A DNA stretch of 64,000 nt from positions 62,001 through 126,000 of the forward strand of contig JAGTJM010000017.1 of the NCBI GenBank assembly GCA_020747015.1, read 5' to 3'. The notes below the pieces were generated by a model. It saw only the letters and a list, made by a program, of their open reading frames with translations, did no database searches and was not told the DNA's origin. Source of the DNA: Pyrenochaeta sp. MPI-SDFR-AT-0127 (taxonomy: Eukaryota > Ascomycota > Dothideomycetes > Pleosporales > Cucurbitariaceae). A program made the position numbers and the translations under genes. Positions 12,539 to 23,485 of this stretch are shown here, piece after piece. Each line of letters begins with the position of its first letter. Position 1 is the stretch's first letter.

Positions 12539-13525
12539 GGCAGTCTATCGCGGAGCGGTCTGCAGTGGTGGCAAAGGACATCCACTATGCCCTCGCCCAA
12601 ACCACTGAGAGGCTAGTAACCCGATTTGCAATTGCAGAATCACCAAGATTTCCGTGTCAGGATCTGGCGCTCACTGAGTAATGTGAAAAAGAGTCTGGCC
12701 AGACACAGGCGCTGCAGGGCAGGACCACTAACGGCGGAACCTGCCTTCAAACGGTCGGCGGCACTCAAATCGTGACAGTCGGAAGAGAGCTTAGCGTGTA
12801 GAGCAGGCTTGGGGAAGGCGAGAACGGCGGAAACGGGCCTACCAAGAGAACAGAGTGGGTGTTCGAAGCCGCGACGTCATTGAGTCCGGGCGTCGAAAGG
12901 AGATACTGGATAGGCAGCATATCACGACAGACTGCACTACGAATCAGGGCGCCCACTCTGGCGGAGCGGAAATGTTGTGTTTGCGCTCCACCAGATTCGG
13001 CCGAAGGTGCGTAGATCGCGCCCAGCTTGTGTCTCGGAGAGAGCAAAACCACCGGTTGACGTTGGCCGAAATCCAGATCGCCTGCCAGGGTCCAACTTGG
13101 CAAACACTGTGGGTGCTAGGCTCAAAGAGGAATTAGCTGCCTGCCCCTCACGTGCCCCTCCATAGTCCACTCCCGATAAGGTGCCGGCATATGTCTCTCG
13201 CAGAGCCTCATCGCAACAGAAGGTAACTCTTTCGGACTTCCTGAACGGCTACTAGCTTCCCATTGTTGCATGAACACCTCCCCTCCGTGTCTGCAAGAAC
13301 ACTCGGGTCTCTCTCAATTTGTGCCCTCCACCGCGGTTTCTCTCGTTGACTCACCCACACACGGCAAAATCAACATTGAAGTATTTCCAGATTCTTCCCG
13401 CTACTGACTTGAAACGACCTACCTGCTCCCGTACAGTTCGATCGGAGCTGGGAAGCAACGGCTCAGCGGTTTGGACCAGATATACACCATCTTCAAGCGA
13501 GACCACGTTGGTCTAATCTTTGAAC
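12539..13525. promoter_or_regulatory. Divergent upstream region of histidine kinase and QNS1
   Basis: Roughly 1 kb between two start codons pointing apart. It must hold both promoters and 5' untranslated regions; a CT-rich stretch precedes the QNS1 start (about 13270-13345). No specific binding site could be assigned. Confidence 0.4.
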
Positions 13526-16500
13526 ATGAAGTGCATCGTAGTTTCAACATGCAATCTCAATCAGTGGGCTTGTGAGTTGGAACTTAACCGAGCTTTCAAA
13601 CCGGCTACTGACTTCGAAAAGTGGATTTTGAAGGCAACCGAGATCGTATCAAGGAAAGCATACGCATAGCGAAAGAACGTAACTCTTCTTTGCGCACAGG
13701 ACCAGAGCTGGAGGTGCCAGGTAGGTCTTTGCTTTCGGTTGCGCGTCCATTAAATACTTTTGCAACATCAAATGAACGTTTGTTTGACATCCAATCAGGA
13801 TATGGCTGCCTCGACCACCATTTGGAGCTTGACGTTATCCGACATGTACGTACACTCCCCGATACGTACAACATTGTCATATGCTAATGCCAGGTCTACG
13901 ACTTCAGTCTTGGGAAATGCTAGCATCCATTCTACTGGACGAAGCTTGCCATGGCATTCTTCTCGACATTGGTATGCCTGTGCTTCACAGGGGAACCCGA
14001 TACAACGCGAGAATCATCTGCAAAGACGGCAAGATCCTTTTGATTCGACCAAAGCTGTATCTTGCACAAGAGGGTAATGGTAAGTACTATCCAATTTCTA
14101 CATTGTTCTTTCGCGGCAAGTTTGTTGGTGAGACGATGAAATAGCCACTCAACTGTTGTTCCATCTAGACTTACAAGTTTACGTTCAACTATCCAAATAA
14201 GGGCTAAAACATTACAGTATGTCATCTCACCTTTCCGGTTATACCAGATTGCATTATTGTGCACAGTTGCAGAGACCCGCTTCAAGGTAACTTCGAACGT
14301 AAACGAACAACCTACTAATTGTACATGTCCTCAACAGTACAGGGAGATGCGCTACTTTACCGTGAGTGTAGTAGACCATACTTTCGATTTTGACTAATCT
14401 AGTGTAGCCATGGAATCGGCCGGCGTATTGTGAAGAATATGAGCTCCGCGAGCTTCCAGAGGCTTGTCTCAAACTGCAGGGTTCGAAGTCGTGTCTAATA
14501 GGCGATGGAATTATAGAAGCCAGTGATTGTACGTGACTTGTCAAATGGAGACTGCTTCTGAAGCGCCTGCTAACTTCCATTTTCACCATAGGCACTATAG
14601 GGGCTGAAACTTGGTATGATATACTGGTACTAACTTTTAAACTGGGAAGATGCTGACTCTTTCTCGCAGTGAAGAACTGTATGTTTCATTTTCGCACCAG
14701 CAGACATATGTCATACACAGTAAGCTGGGTGCACTATTTAGAATGAAACTGACTATCTTGAACAACGTAGTTTTACTCCATACAGCCCGCACAACTCATT
14801 GTAAGATTCTTGTACCTCACTTGTTGCATGTAGATCAACCCACTATGCTTATATATACTTTAGGTCTCTGGCCGGCTGCGAGATTATCACAAGTACGTAA
14901 GAATCTTCGCCATGTTCATGAAAGGAAATCAAGAGAGTTACTAACAAGCAGTGTCTATCAGATAGCTCCGGCTCGCATCATGAACTGAGGAAGGTAAGCT
15001 CATTATTTAGCTTTGAAGTTTGTTGATATGACCATCCATTCGCCCTAATTTGCGTTTGATGGACTCGGCTTGGGCCTTAATTTGACCACTTCTGACGTGC
15101 TTCCTCTAGCTTGACACGAGAATAGCTTTAATTCAAGAGGCCACACGGAAATGCGGTGGTATCTACCTCTATGCGTGAGTCTTTTGACCCTGAGTCCGTC
15201 CAGATGATTTACTTACTTTTCACAGTAATCAGCAAGGCTGTATGTCAAGCCCAGTATTCAAATCAAATACCATGGCAAAGCCATCAATACTAACAAAACA
15301 GGCGACGGAGACAGACTGTATTACGACGGTTGTGCAATGATCATTGTCAACGGTACCATTCGAGCTCAAGGCTCACAATTTGTATGTCCCATCTCAATCA
15401 CGCCCCGCACAATGCAATACTTGGCTTACGAACCGTCTCTATCAAATGGCTATCCAACCATTATCGTCAGTCACCACAGTGCTAACTCACCTGATGTTGC
15501 TAGAGTCTCAAATCGGTTGAAGTCATTTCTGCGACCGTCTCTCTTGAAGAAGTCTGGGCATACCGCACTTCCCCCTCACGAGGATTACAGGCGATTACAG
15601 CGCCAAAGTATGAGAGAGTTAAATTGGAATTTAAACTCTCAAAGTCTGAACATGAATTCAATTCAGATATTGTACCAGACTCAGGTATGTTCCCCGCATA
15701 ACTTTTGTGCTGATTTCAAGCTAATACATAGTTCAGCCCAATCGCTTCGAACCCACACTCGTACGTATCTCCTGGAAGATTAGTGCTTTGAACGCACACT
15801 AATCTAGCAATATCACCCCTCAGCCGAAGAAGAGATAGCGATGGGTCCTGCTTGTTGGCTCGCTGATTACTTGTTTCGATCTAAAGCCGCTGGCTTCTTT
15901 AGTAAGTCATAAAACCCGCTCTACTTGGTCATTTGCTGAAGAAAGTTTCAACAGTACCGCTCTCCGGTGGACTAGACAGTGCATCCACTGCGACAATCGT
16001 GTACTCGATGTGTACTATTATAATGAGAGAGTTGGAAGAAGGAAACGAGACTGTGAAGGCAAACGTCTTACGCCTGTGGAGCGCATACCACCCACAAGGC
16101 TCTCTTCCCACGACGGCAAAAGAGTAAGTCCTAATCTTGATCGAACTTGAATTAAAGCTCAAAAGGTTTACAGGTTGTGCTCGGTGATTTTACACACGTC
16201 ATTCCTAGGGATGGCAAAACAGTCATCCCAAGAAACACGCAGCCGTGCTCAGCGTCTCGCAGATGCTATCGGTTGCTACCACCTTTCCGTGGATATTGTA
16301 AGCGAGCATTCATGGAACATAAGTGAAAATATATTGACTTCAATTTTTTTCAATCGTAGGACAACATTTTCGCAGCCCAGAAAGACCTCCTCACTCAAGC
16401 GACAGGATTCACCCCTGCTTTCCGCTCGGATGGCGGGCAGCCTGCTGAGAAGTAATGATTTCCTATCCGCGCCCTACTTGTAGGTGTTGCTAACTGACAA

Positions 16501-18338
16501 ACTCCCTAGCCTTGCTCTTCAAAATATCCAGGCTCGCAGTAGGATGGTGTCATCGTATTATTTCGCTCAGCTATTGCCTACCGTACGTAAGCGATCTGGC
16601 GGCGGTAGTCTCCTGGTCCTCGGATCTGGCAATGTCGATGAATGTCTAAGAGGATATTTGACAAAATACGATTGCTCAAGCGCAGTAAGTCTGAGTCAGG
16701 GAAGCCATACTGAGAACAACAGCTAATCTTTACACTTCAGGACTTGAACCCCATCGGTAAGGATTCCTACTAAGTGTGTATAAAGTACATACTAAATTCA
16801 TGTCTCAAAAATCCAGGGTCTATAAGCAAGGGTAGGCTCTCTTTATATGAAATACGTGTGCCGCGTGCTAAATGAAGTATCTAGTCGACCTTAAAAGTTT
16901 CCTTCGATACGCGACAACAGCTCTGGACTTGCCAATTCTTTCGTAAGTCTTTTCAAGCACTCACTAACCGCATATCGTATACTAATGATCATTGTTAATC
17001 AGGGAGTTTCTTGAGTAAGGAGCCAGATTCGTAGCACGCGGACTCATACTGATTTTATCCGCAGAGCAACTCCAACTGCAGAACTTGAGCCGATTACGGT
17101 CCGTCATAAACCACTCTGTAATTTCATTGAAAGCCAGATACTAACTTTACCTTTTCAAACCAGGATGATTAGTAAGTGTCACACGTTCATCAAATACGGC
17201 AACCACTGACTTGAGCGCTCTCTCTAGTGTACAAAGTGAGCAAACCTGGATACAAAAGTTGCAGATGAAATTGCGCTAACATATGATCTCAAAAGGCGAT
17301 GAAGCTGATAGTAAGTATTCTCTCGTTATATGCACCCCGAGCTTTATCACCTTGTTTACAAGATGCTAATGATTTCAGTGGGCATGACGGTATGTTGACT
17401 CCACACGTGTATTACATCTACGATACTAACATCGAACACAAAGTACGCCGAACTTTCAGAATTTGGAAAACTCCGTAAGGAGGCCAAGCTTGGTAAAAAA
17501 TCCCCATTAAATATACTTAACGTACAACTGACGCTTGATCCTTGACAGGTCCGGTATGTGTAATTTGGAGCAGATTGCCTGTAGCATCTGGCGTTGTGGC
17601 AATTATGCTTGCTGTGATTTCCACTGACTTGTGTTGACTTCTAGTTCGGAATGTTTATGCGTCTATCGCATTTGTGGCGAGACAAACTGTCTATCCGCGA
17701 GATTGCAGACAAGGTGAAGAGGTTCAATCACTACTACGTGAGTATGGCTTGTAATGGAGACATATGATGTGTTCTCTTTGGAATAGCGCTGAAATCTGTG
17801 AACAGGCAATTAATAGGCACAAGGTACGAATGCCATGGTGCTTGCTTCAAGCTTCGATATGCCTATCTAGCGCACCGGCTCTACCATTTGCCATTCCTTA
17901 CATTGAACTATGCTAACTCTACCACCACCTACGCAGATGACTACGATGACACCAGCAAGTATTGTCGCTCCTTTGACTTGTACATGAAACTAACACTATT
18001 CAGGCTTACCATGCCGAGGCCTACAGTAAGTGATTCCAAACACTCAAACTGAAGTCTCTTGGCACGTTCACTACTAACATTGGGCGACAAAAAGGTCCTG
18101 ACGACAACCGCTTCGATTTGAGGCCTTTTCTGTACGTAAAACTCTTACACTAACTGCTTGAGATCGTAAATTGACTTCGCACCTATCTTACTAGATACCC
18201 ACCATTCTATGAGGCATGTATTCGAATTTGTCTGTTATTCGCTATTTTGGCAGTATACTAATATACTCAAAGTCGTGGAGCTTCAAGAAGATCGATGAAG
18301 CGGTTGCGAGGATCGAAGAAGCGGAAAAGAAGAAATAA
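13526..18338 (+). CDS. QNS1: Glutamine-dependent NAD+ synthetase, 39 exons
   Basis: Makes NAD+ from deamido-NAD+, ATP and glutamine. The joined product has 718 residues, the normal length. The N-terminal glutaminase (nitrilase fold) has Glu44 (GPELEVPGYG), Lys in LIRPKLYLA and Cys in GAETCEEL; the synthetase domain has P-loop SGGLDS and SGNVDECLRGYLTKYD. Exons: 13526-13571, 13622-13720, 13799-13845, 13908-14078, 14338-14361, 14408-14528, 14592-14613, 14670-14678, 14771-14800, 14864-14892, 14962-14993, 15110-15174, 15226-15239, 15302-15381, 15504-15684, 15732-15760, 15808-15901, 15955-16123, 16174-16297, 16360-16451, 16510-16684, 16741-16756, 16817-16831, 16885-16942, 17003-17014, 17065-17098, 17164-17171, 17228-17235, 17296-17310, 17379-17389, 17444-17492, 17549-17553, 17645-17737, 17806-17823, 17937-17954, 18004-18025, 18095-18131, 18195-18213, 18273-18338. 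All phases agree. Introns 35 and 38 are GC-AG; intron 4 appears nested. Confidence 0.94.
14079..14337 (+). other. Candidate twin (nested) spliceosomal intron in QNS1
   Basis: The protein needs ...EGN|YREMRYF at this junction, a phase-0 join of 14078 to 14338. The base after the exon is G followed by GTAAGT, so no simple GT donor fits. If an inner intron 14080-14217 (GTAAGT...ATTACAG) is removed first, the leftover G joins TATGTC and makes a perfect GTATGT donor for an outer intron ending CAACAG at 14337. This is the donor-split arrangement known as a stwintron. Inferred from sequence only. Confidence 0.6.
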
Positions 18339-19208
18339 AAGGCCAAGGAGAGCCATTGTATCAGCTATGACAGCTCGGTATCCGGCGTGAGAAGGACTCT
18401 AAGTGGTGGAGGGTGTGGGAACATTGAAAGAAGGTGTATCCTGTGATGGAGGGACGGCTACGAGTGTGTACTACTCTGCTTCCTGATGTGAAGCAATGGC
18501 GGACTCATTTGTGACGGTGCACTGAAAGATTATACTATTCTCTCGTCCACCTGTGGGCATGAGTCCTTGTGCAATAGATCAATCTCAACTCAACTACGCT
18601 TCTAGAGGGGAACTCTGAAGACATGTGTGACTTCTGGCAACCTGCATCAGATTATGGAATAATATGTCAACAAATATTCCTTATAGCCAAATGTAATGCC
18701 TCATTGAGTCTGTAATGGTAATCACCGCCCTTCTTAACTGGGTTTCATCATTACCGAAAGTTGCTAGGCTATTCATGCACAGAATCTTCATACAGTGCCT
18801 GGATGTCCCCCGTATTTATTGAGATGTAGTATTATTTAAAGGAGAGATGGTCGAAGCGCATAGTACGAAAGGTTGAGTTTTGAGTACAGGGGCTTGCAAG
18901 TAATATGTACAGTCATAGAGATGCTCATACGCTGAAACTTTCTAGCTATTGGTGCCCGATGTGATCAAGGGCTTTGGCGAGCACGTCGTGGGTATACAGA
19001 GTCTGTCAAATATCAACTACATGGTTAGGCAATATTTCGTGTCTCGATGAATCAACGCTATTGCACCCTGTTCATTGATTCGAGGCGCACGTCTGTACAA
19101 TTTGCGCATTTGTTCGACTTCTCTCATAGGTATGGCAATAGCCTATTTCTGATACAGAATACCTACATATAAAGCTCTGCACGATGTAGAAGGCCTTGAT
19201 GTGAACTT
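18339..19208. other. Convergent intergenic spacer
   Basis: 3' regions of QNS1 (+) and the HET-tail gene (-). AT-rich, no recognisable gene, RNA or repeat. Confidence 0.4.
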
Positions 19209-20441
19209 CTATTTGAGCACGATATTCTTCTTCACCGGATTACGTTGCATCCAGGCATCCTCATGGATCCTCGCAATCGCGACTCGTTCGGCATGCTCGC
19301 CAACCCACTTGATCAGCATAACATTCAGTATCCTCCATGGGCCAGCCTTGAACAGCTCTTCATCGAAATCAACCACCTCTTCATCCCACAGGAACCGCGC
19401 GCCATCCCAGATTGGCGTGCCAGGTGGATGGATGGTTGGCAGTGCAGGTCGACGAGTCAGCTCTGCCGGCTTGCGGCGAAGATTTCGTGATAGGAGAACG
19501 AACTCAAAGGGCCCCGTCGAGGATGGTGTCGAAATAGAAGATTCAAAGTCCATTATGACACCGCAGTGCTGCTCATTGTCGTTCAGGAGTTGAGAGCAGG
19601 GAATTTCCCTGTCCTGGTAGTGTAACTGTTCACACGTAAAGCCGTCTGCTGAGATTGTTGAAGCCGTGAACCTCAAGGTTTTCGACTCGATGCTGGTGTC
19701 AGAACCCCTGGGCGCATGGAAATATGGCGGATACTTGATTCGAAGGGATTCGCACTTCTCTCGCCGAACAGTGTAAGGGGTTTCTTCTGGCCCTATATGC
19801 AGATTTACAATCTCAGACCGGAACCATTCTCCCTCACTTCTTGGAGCCATATAGACATCTGGACAGCTTGTCGGATCAAATGGAAAATTCACAGGTCCAA
19901 CATAGGCAGTCCAGCTCCATGATGGTTCGTCCGAGCCTTGCCTCGAGACAGATCCCGCGGGACACCACAGAAGCGCAAAATCGAACGCTGCCTCTGGTAG
20001 TCCATGAAGAAAATAGCCGCCACAATTCTTGGTGAGGATCTTTGAGGCCTTGGAGAAAGTTGTAGATGGGTAGTCGTTTTTTAGCGTAATCTCTGTGCTG
20101 ACCAGTTGATTGTACTTCTGGAATCCGTAGAACCAATTCTCAACATCTTCAAATTTCAAATCTGGCAACTGAAGGCTCGATACACTGGCATTTGATGAAG
20201 AGCGCAACCTGTTAACCATCCCTCGAAAGGATTTCTGGCGCCCCAAATTGTTCGAATGTGCTGAGCGAGAGCCATCATTGCTATTGGATCCTGGTGGTGC
20301 TAGATACTTATTTGATGTGCTGGACCTTGAGCCTACTTCTTGTGCTGAATTTCTTCCTCGTGATATTGAGCGGCGAAGCCAAGATGTTGATTGTCTGTCC
20401 GCAACTGGGGGAGAATCGGTAGACATGACGAGCAGCGACAT
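19209..20441 (-). CDS. HET-family C-terminal region protein lacking a HET domain
   Basis: Single exon, 410 residues. Residues ~1-85 are Ser/Arg/Asn-rich and probably disordered. Residues ~140-405 resemble the region that follows the HET domain in heterokaryon-incompatibility-like proteins: LHGLPEAAFDFALLWCPAG, then PSWSWTAYVGPVNFPFDP, and a terminal ERVAIARIHEDAWMQ. The N-terminal HET domain itself (the part thought to trigger cell death) is missing, and no HET signature was seen in the 780 bp upstream. It could be a truncated paralogue that lost its effector part, or a stand-alone recognition/regulatory module. Function is unknown. The reading frame is intact, which argues against simple decay. 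Confidence 0.72.
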   Translation of the reverse strand: MSLLVMSTDSPPVADRQSTSWLRRSISRGRNSAQEVGSRSSTSNKYLAPPGSNSNDGSRSAHSNNLGRQKSFRGMVNRLRSSSNASVSSLQLPDLKFEDVENWFYGFQKYNQLVSTEITLKNDYPSTTFSKASKILTKNCGGYFLHGLPEAAFDFALLWCPAGSVSRQGSDEPSWSWTAYVGPVNFPFDPTSCPDVYMAPRSEGEWFRSEIVNLHIGPEETPYTVRREKCESLRIKYPPYFHAPRGSDTSIESKTLRFTASTISADGFTCEQLHYQDREIPCSQLLNDNEQHCGVIMDFESSISTPSSTGPFEFVLLSRNLRRKPAELTRRPALPTIHPPGTPIWDGARFLWDEEVVDFDEELFKAGPWRILNVMLIKWVGEHAERVAIARIHEDAWMQRNPVKKNIVLK

Positions 20442-21221
20442 GGGGATTGTGAGAAAGTAGCAAGTGTTGAGATTTAACTTGGCCTTGCAGGGTTGGCGAA
20501 CTATAACTTATAACACAGCTTGTTGGAAATTGGCAGAGTCTTGAGTTTTCGCACCGACTGCCTCGTCTTTTTGTCTTCCCGCGCCCCTTTGACGATTGCC
20601 GCCGTTCAGACTGCGCCCCCTTGGATACGTTTCTCGAGCATGTCAGAAGGTGACGCGCTAGGGCACTCAGCGCCAGGGTAACAACGTTGCTGCATGTGGC
20701 TGTGCAATAGTCTGGACAAACCGGTAGAGCCAGGCCTCTGGGCCATGTCCTGCTGAAACTGCGCGCGAGGGCATTTAAGTGGGAAGGGCCTGGCATCCGG
20801 CTCCATGCATGACTTGGTCGATGGTGATGATCATCTTTGACTGTGCCGGCGAACGTATAGGCGGCGGTGCTACTGCCAGGTTCGATGTGGAAGAAACCAA
20901 GCGTAAAGTGGCAGCGTGAAAGACCTTTGGAAGGGTGCCACGAACAACACCGACATCGGGCTGGCCTAAGCCAACAGCGTCGAGCATTGCAAGATGCACA
21001 GTAGTCGATGGCTAAGCTTCGCGATGTGATGGCTCTTGCTTGCTTGAGCTTGATAGTGACAGCCACATGTGGCTGAAATGTGGGGTGGCGGGGTTCGATT
21101 GTTCGTTGCTTGCACAGGCTCCAATCGTGACGCGTTTTCTTCCGCGACTCCATATATTCAGCTTGTGAGCTCCATCAGCCAGACGAGCACTTTACAATTC
21201 CAGCTCAAGACGACCGCAGCC
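20442..21221. promoter_or_regulatory. Divergent upstream region
   Basis: Contains the start-side regions of the HET-tail gene (-) and the RING gene (+). Long overlapping open frames here have no family features. No defined motif recognised. Confidence 0.35.
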
Positions 21222-21929
21222 ATGTCTGGCTATGAGAGTGAGTCTGCACAAAGCTGAGAAGCCGTCACCAAGCAGCAATTGACTTCATGCAGTCGAGCAC
21301 AATATATCTGCCAAAGATGACAAGCCGCGACATCCACCCCGCCGACCAGATCTATCCACCTTTTTCTCGCAGCTTGAATTAGTCGATACCTCAGACCCCC
21401 AAGCACACACAAATGCCCATGCAGTCCCGCAGCCGGAAAATATGGCGGCTGCATTTCGCTTGCTGGCCAACGCCTTCGAGACGATGCGCGGACGACCTGC
21501 GGACGAGATCAGCGGGGAGAACGACTTGCTGGCGAACATGATCGAGGTGCTGCGGCAGAATGCAGACGATCCACCAACAGAACTGAAGGGGGTGCCTGAT
21601 ACCTTCTTGGATGAGCTGGAGAGGGTGCCGAAGAAGGCCCTAAAGCCCTCAGACACCTGCCCCATCTGTGTGAATCCTTTTCTTGATGGTAAGTTGTGTG
21701 CCGCAAGCGAAGGAAGTTCGCTGACTCAGAGCGTGCCCCAGACGAATATCCGCTTGTAGTTCAATTGCCGTGCCATAAGGACCACCGCTTCGATCTGGAC
21801 TGCATTGCTCCATGGCTCAAATTGAATTCAACATGCCCTCTTGATCGCAAGGAGCTTCTAAAGAAAAAGGAACCACCGCCAAAGCCCGTAGACGATGACG
21901 AAGAGGAATACGACGATATGTACGCTTGA
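21222..21929 (+). CDS. RING-H2 finger protein, probable E3 ubiquitin ligase
   Basis: Three exons, 21222-21237, 21293-21688 and 21742-21929, with introns of 55 and 53 bp, give 199 residues. The small first exon (MSGYE) is needed to reach the conserved EHNIS start. A RING-H2 finger spans the second intron: CPIC at the end of exon 2, then LPCHKDHRFDLDCIAPWL and STCPLDR in exon 3, providing the expected Cys/His ligands and the tryptophan used for E2 contact. The C-terminus is Lys/Pro- then Asp/Glu-rich. No membrane segment or other domain is present, so the substrate is unknown. Small fungal RING-H2 proteins of this shape are conserved but poorly studied. Confidence 0.88.
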
Positions 21930-23485
21930 TTTCGAATCAATGCACAGCCCTGCATTTGCCATGGAATTGGGGCTACACCAATGGAGCTCGTCCTGTGGCT
22001 CTGCCATGACGTGAGCCGAGCTCTACAAAACTATTCGGACAAACCTTACGACTGAATTACTATCCAAATCTTTTACATCTCAAACGGGATGACCGCACTC
22101 TATCGCGGTCAGTGTGAGATTCCTCACGGATGAAGTAGTAGCGTACGACCAACGCTTGTTCTCTTCACTATCCTTGTGCCCATACCTTTCATTGTTCAAC
22201 CCAGGATTTGCTTGCTTACTGTGCCAGCTATGATTTCGTTCCTGCAAGACTAATGTCAATAAGAACTTTCTTGCCTCCACTATTCCTACCGATGAGTACG
22301 AGGACGATTTCTTCAGACTTGATGGACGGGCCTGACGCGGCAACAATCATCATTGACAGTTATTCCGCGTATCTCTCTATTGTGGCCACCATACCAGGTG
22401 CGCAATGACTGTTCCCCACAAATGGGCGGATTTGAGTTGTTTTGCGAACGTGACCATCAGCGTTTCTCCTCACCCTCCACCATGATTTATCTATTCTGTT
22501 CGTTGGCACGGCCATATAAGACACGTGAGTTGAACGTCTTTGCTCAAGACCTGTAACAAGATTACATAACTCCGTCATTTGTACGGAACACTGTAGCCAT
22601 GGACGCTTCGCAAATATTGTGAGATGGTTTAATTCCCGCAACGGAACTCCGGCGGAGGTTTTCTTACATCTCAACATAAGCGACCCCGGAAGTAATGGCC
22701 CGTTGTGATTATCAAATGGGTCCATCGGACCCGAGAAACTCCAAACGACTTTGACAGAATACGACGCCACATCTTTTAGCAATACGGCAAATGCTTTGCC
22801 ATGTATTAGAGATCGGGCAAGGATCGCCGAGGCAGTGGGTAATAGACTGGACCGATGTAGTCGAGAAACCCTGATCGAGACCTTCTGCGCCATTGCGCCC
22901 ATAATGCCAGGAAGCTCGACTTTGAAAGATTTCTTAGTAATCCGACCTATGTGTTGCGAAGGGGCGTACATTCCGCACGTCGCCTTGATGAGCGCACTCG
23001 TGCGAACCGGAGATAGGAAGGAAGGCTAAGCGCTAAGACTTCGCTCCGGGCCTTGATTGCTCCATGCCGAACTACGCCGCCTCAAGAGTTAGTTGATGGG
23101 CAGCGATGGTTTCCTTCACTGACCTTGGGCGGTTTGGGCGAATCGCCAAACTGTTCAAATCTTGCGTCGCGCGGGCATTTTGATTATAGCGAACGGCGCA
23201 TCTGCTTGAAACCCGAGAGACACGTTCCTTAGACTAATCGTGATGTCGCCAAGACAGATTTGGTAGGGTGGAGTAAGCCTCGGAGCTATTACTGGCATAA
23301 GTGCGGACGAATCGCCGGCCGAAAATCAACGGGCCCGGCTCCACATCAGCAATTGCCATCGCAACACCTTCATCCCCGCTATATGGGGCAGAATGGCTGC
23401 TGCTGTGCAATATGCATCGATCTACAACAAGTACAGAAAAGTCGTCATAGAAGGAACTATTCGTTGTTAGGTCACTTGATAAGCC
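21930..23485. other. Intergenic, upstream of the transcription factor gene
   Basis: About 1.55 kb with no supported gene. A 203-codon minus-strand frame (22360-22971) was considered and not accepted. The right part should hold the promoter of the C6-type regulator. Confidence 0.35.

Noticed and set aside
14287..14298. Possible 12-nt QNS1 microexon (GT AAC TTC GAA C) instead of a nested intron
   Set aside because: It spells Gly-Asn-Phe nicely, but the phases do not fit the next exon; the twin-intron model gives the conserved join exactly.
14679..14770. 92-bp QNS1 intron 8 as a second stwintron (internal ACACAG followed by TAAGCT)
   Set aside because: A donor-split twin intron would need GGTATGT at the exon border; only one G is present, so a simple intron is more likely.
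16583..16640. GTACGT directly after QNS1 LLPT looked like another intron donor
   Set aside because: The sequence reads on in frame as VRKRSGGGSLLVLGSGNVDE, which is conserved synthetase sequence, so it is exon.
20308..21153. 281-codon minus-strand open frame upstream of the HET-tail gene
   Set aside because: Overlaps the true gene start in another frame and has no family features; reads like composition-driven open frame.
22360..22971. 203-codon minus-strand open frame
   Set aside because: No domain, motif or composition signal, and it sits in the expected promoter region of the neighbouring regulator gene.
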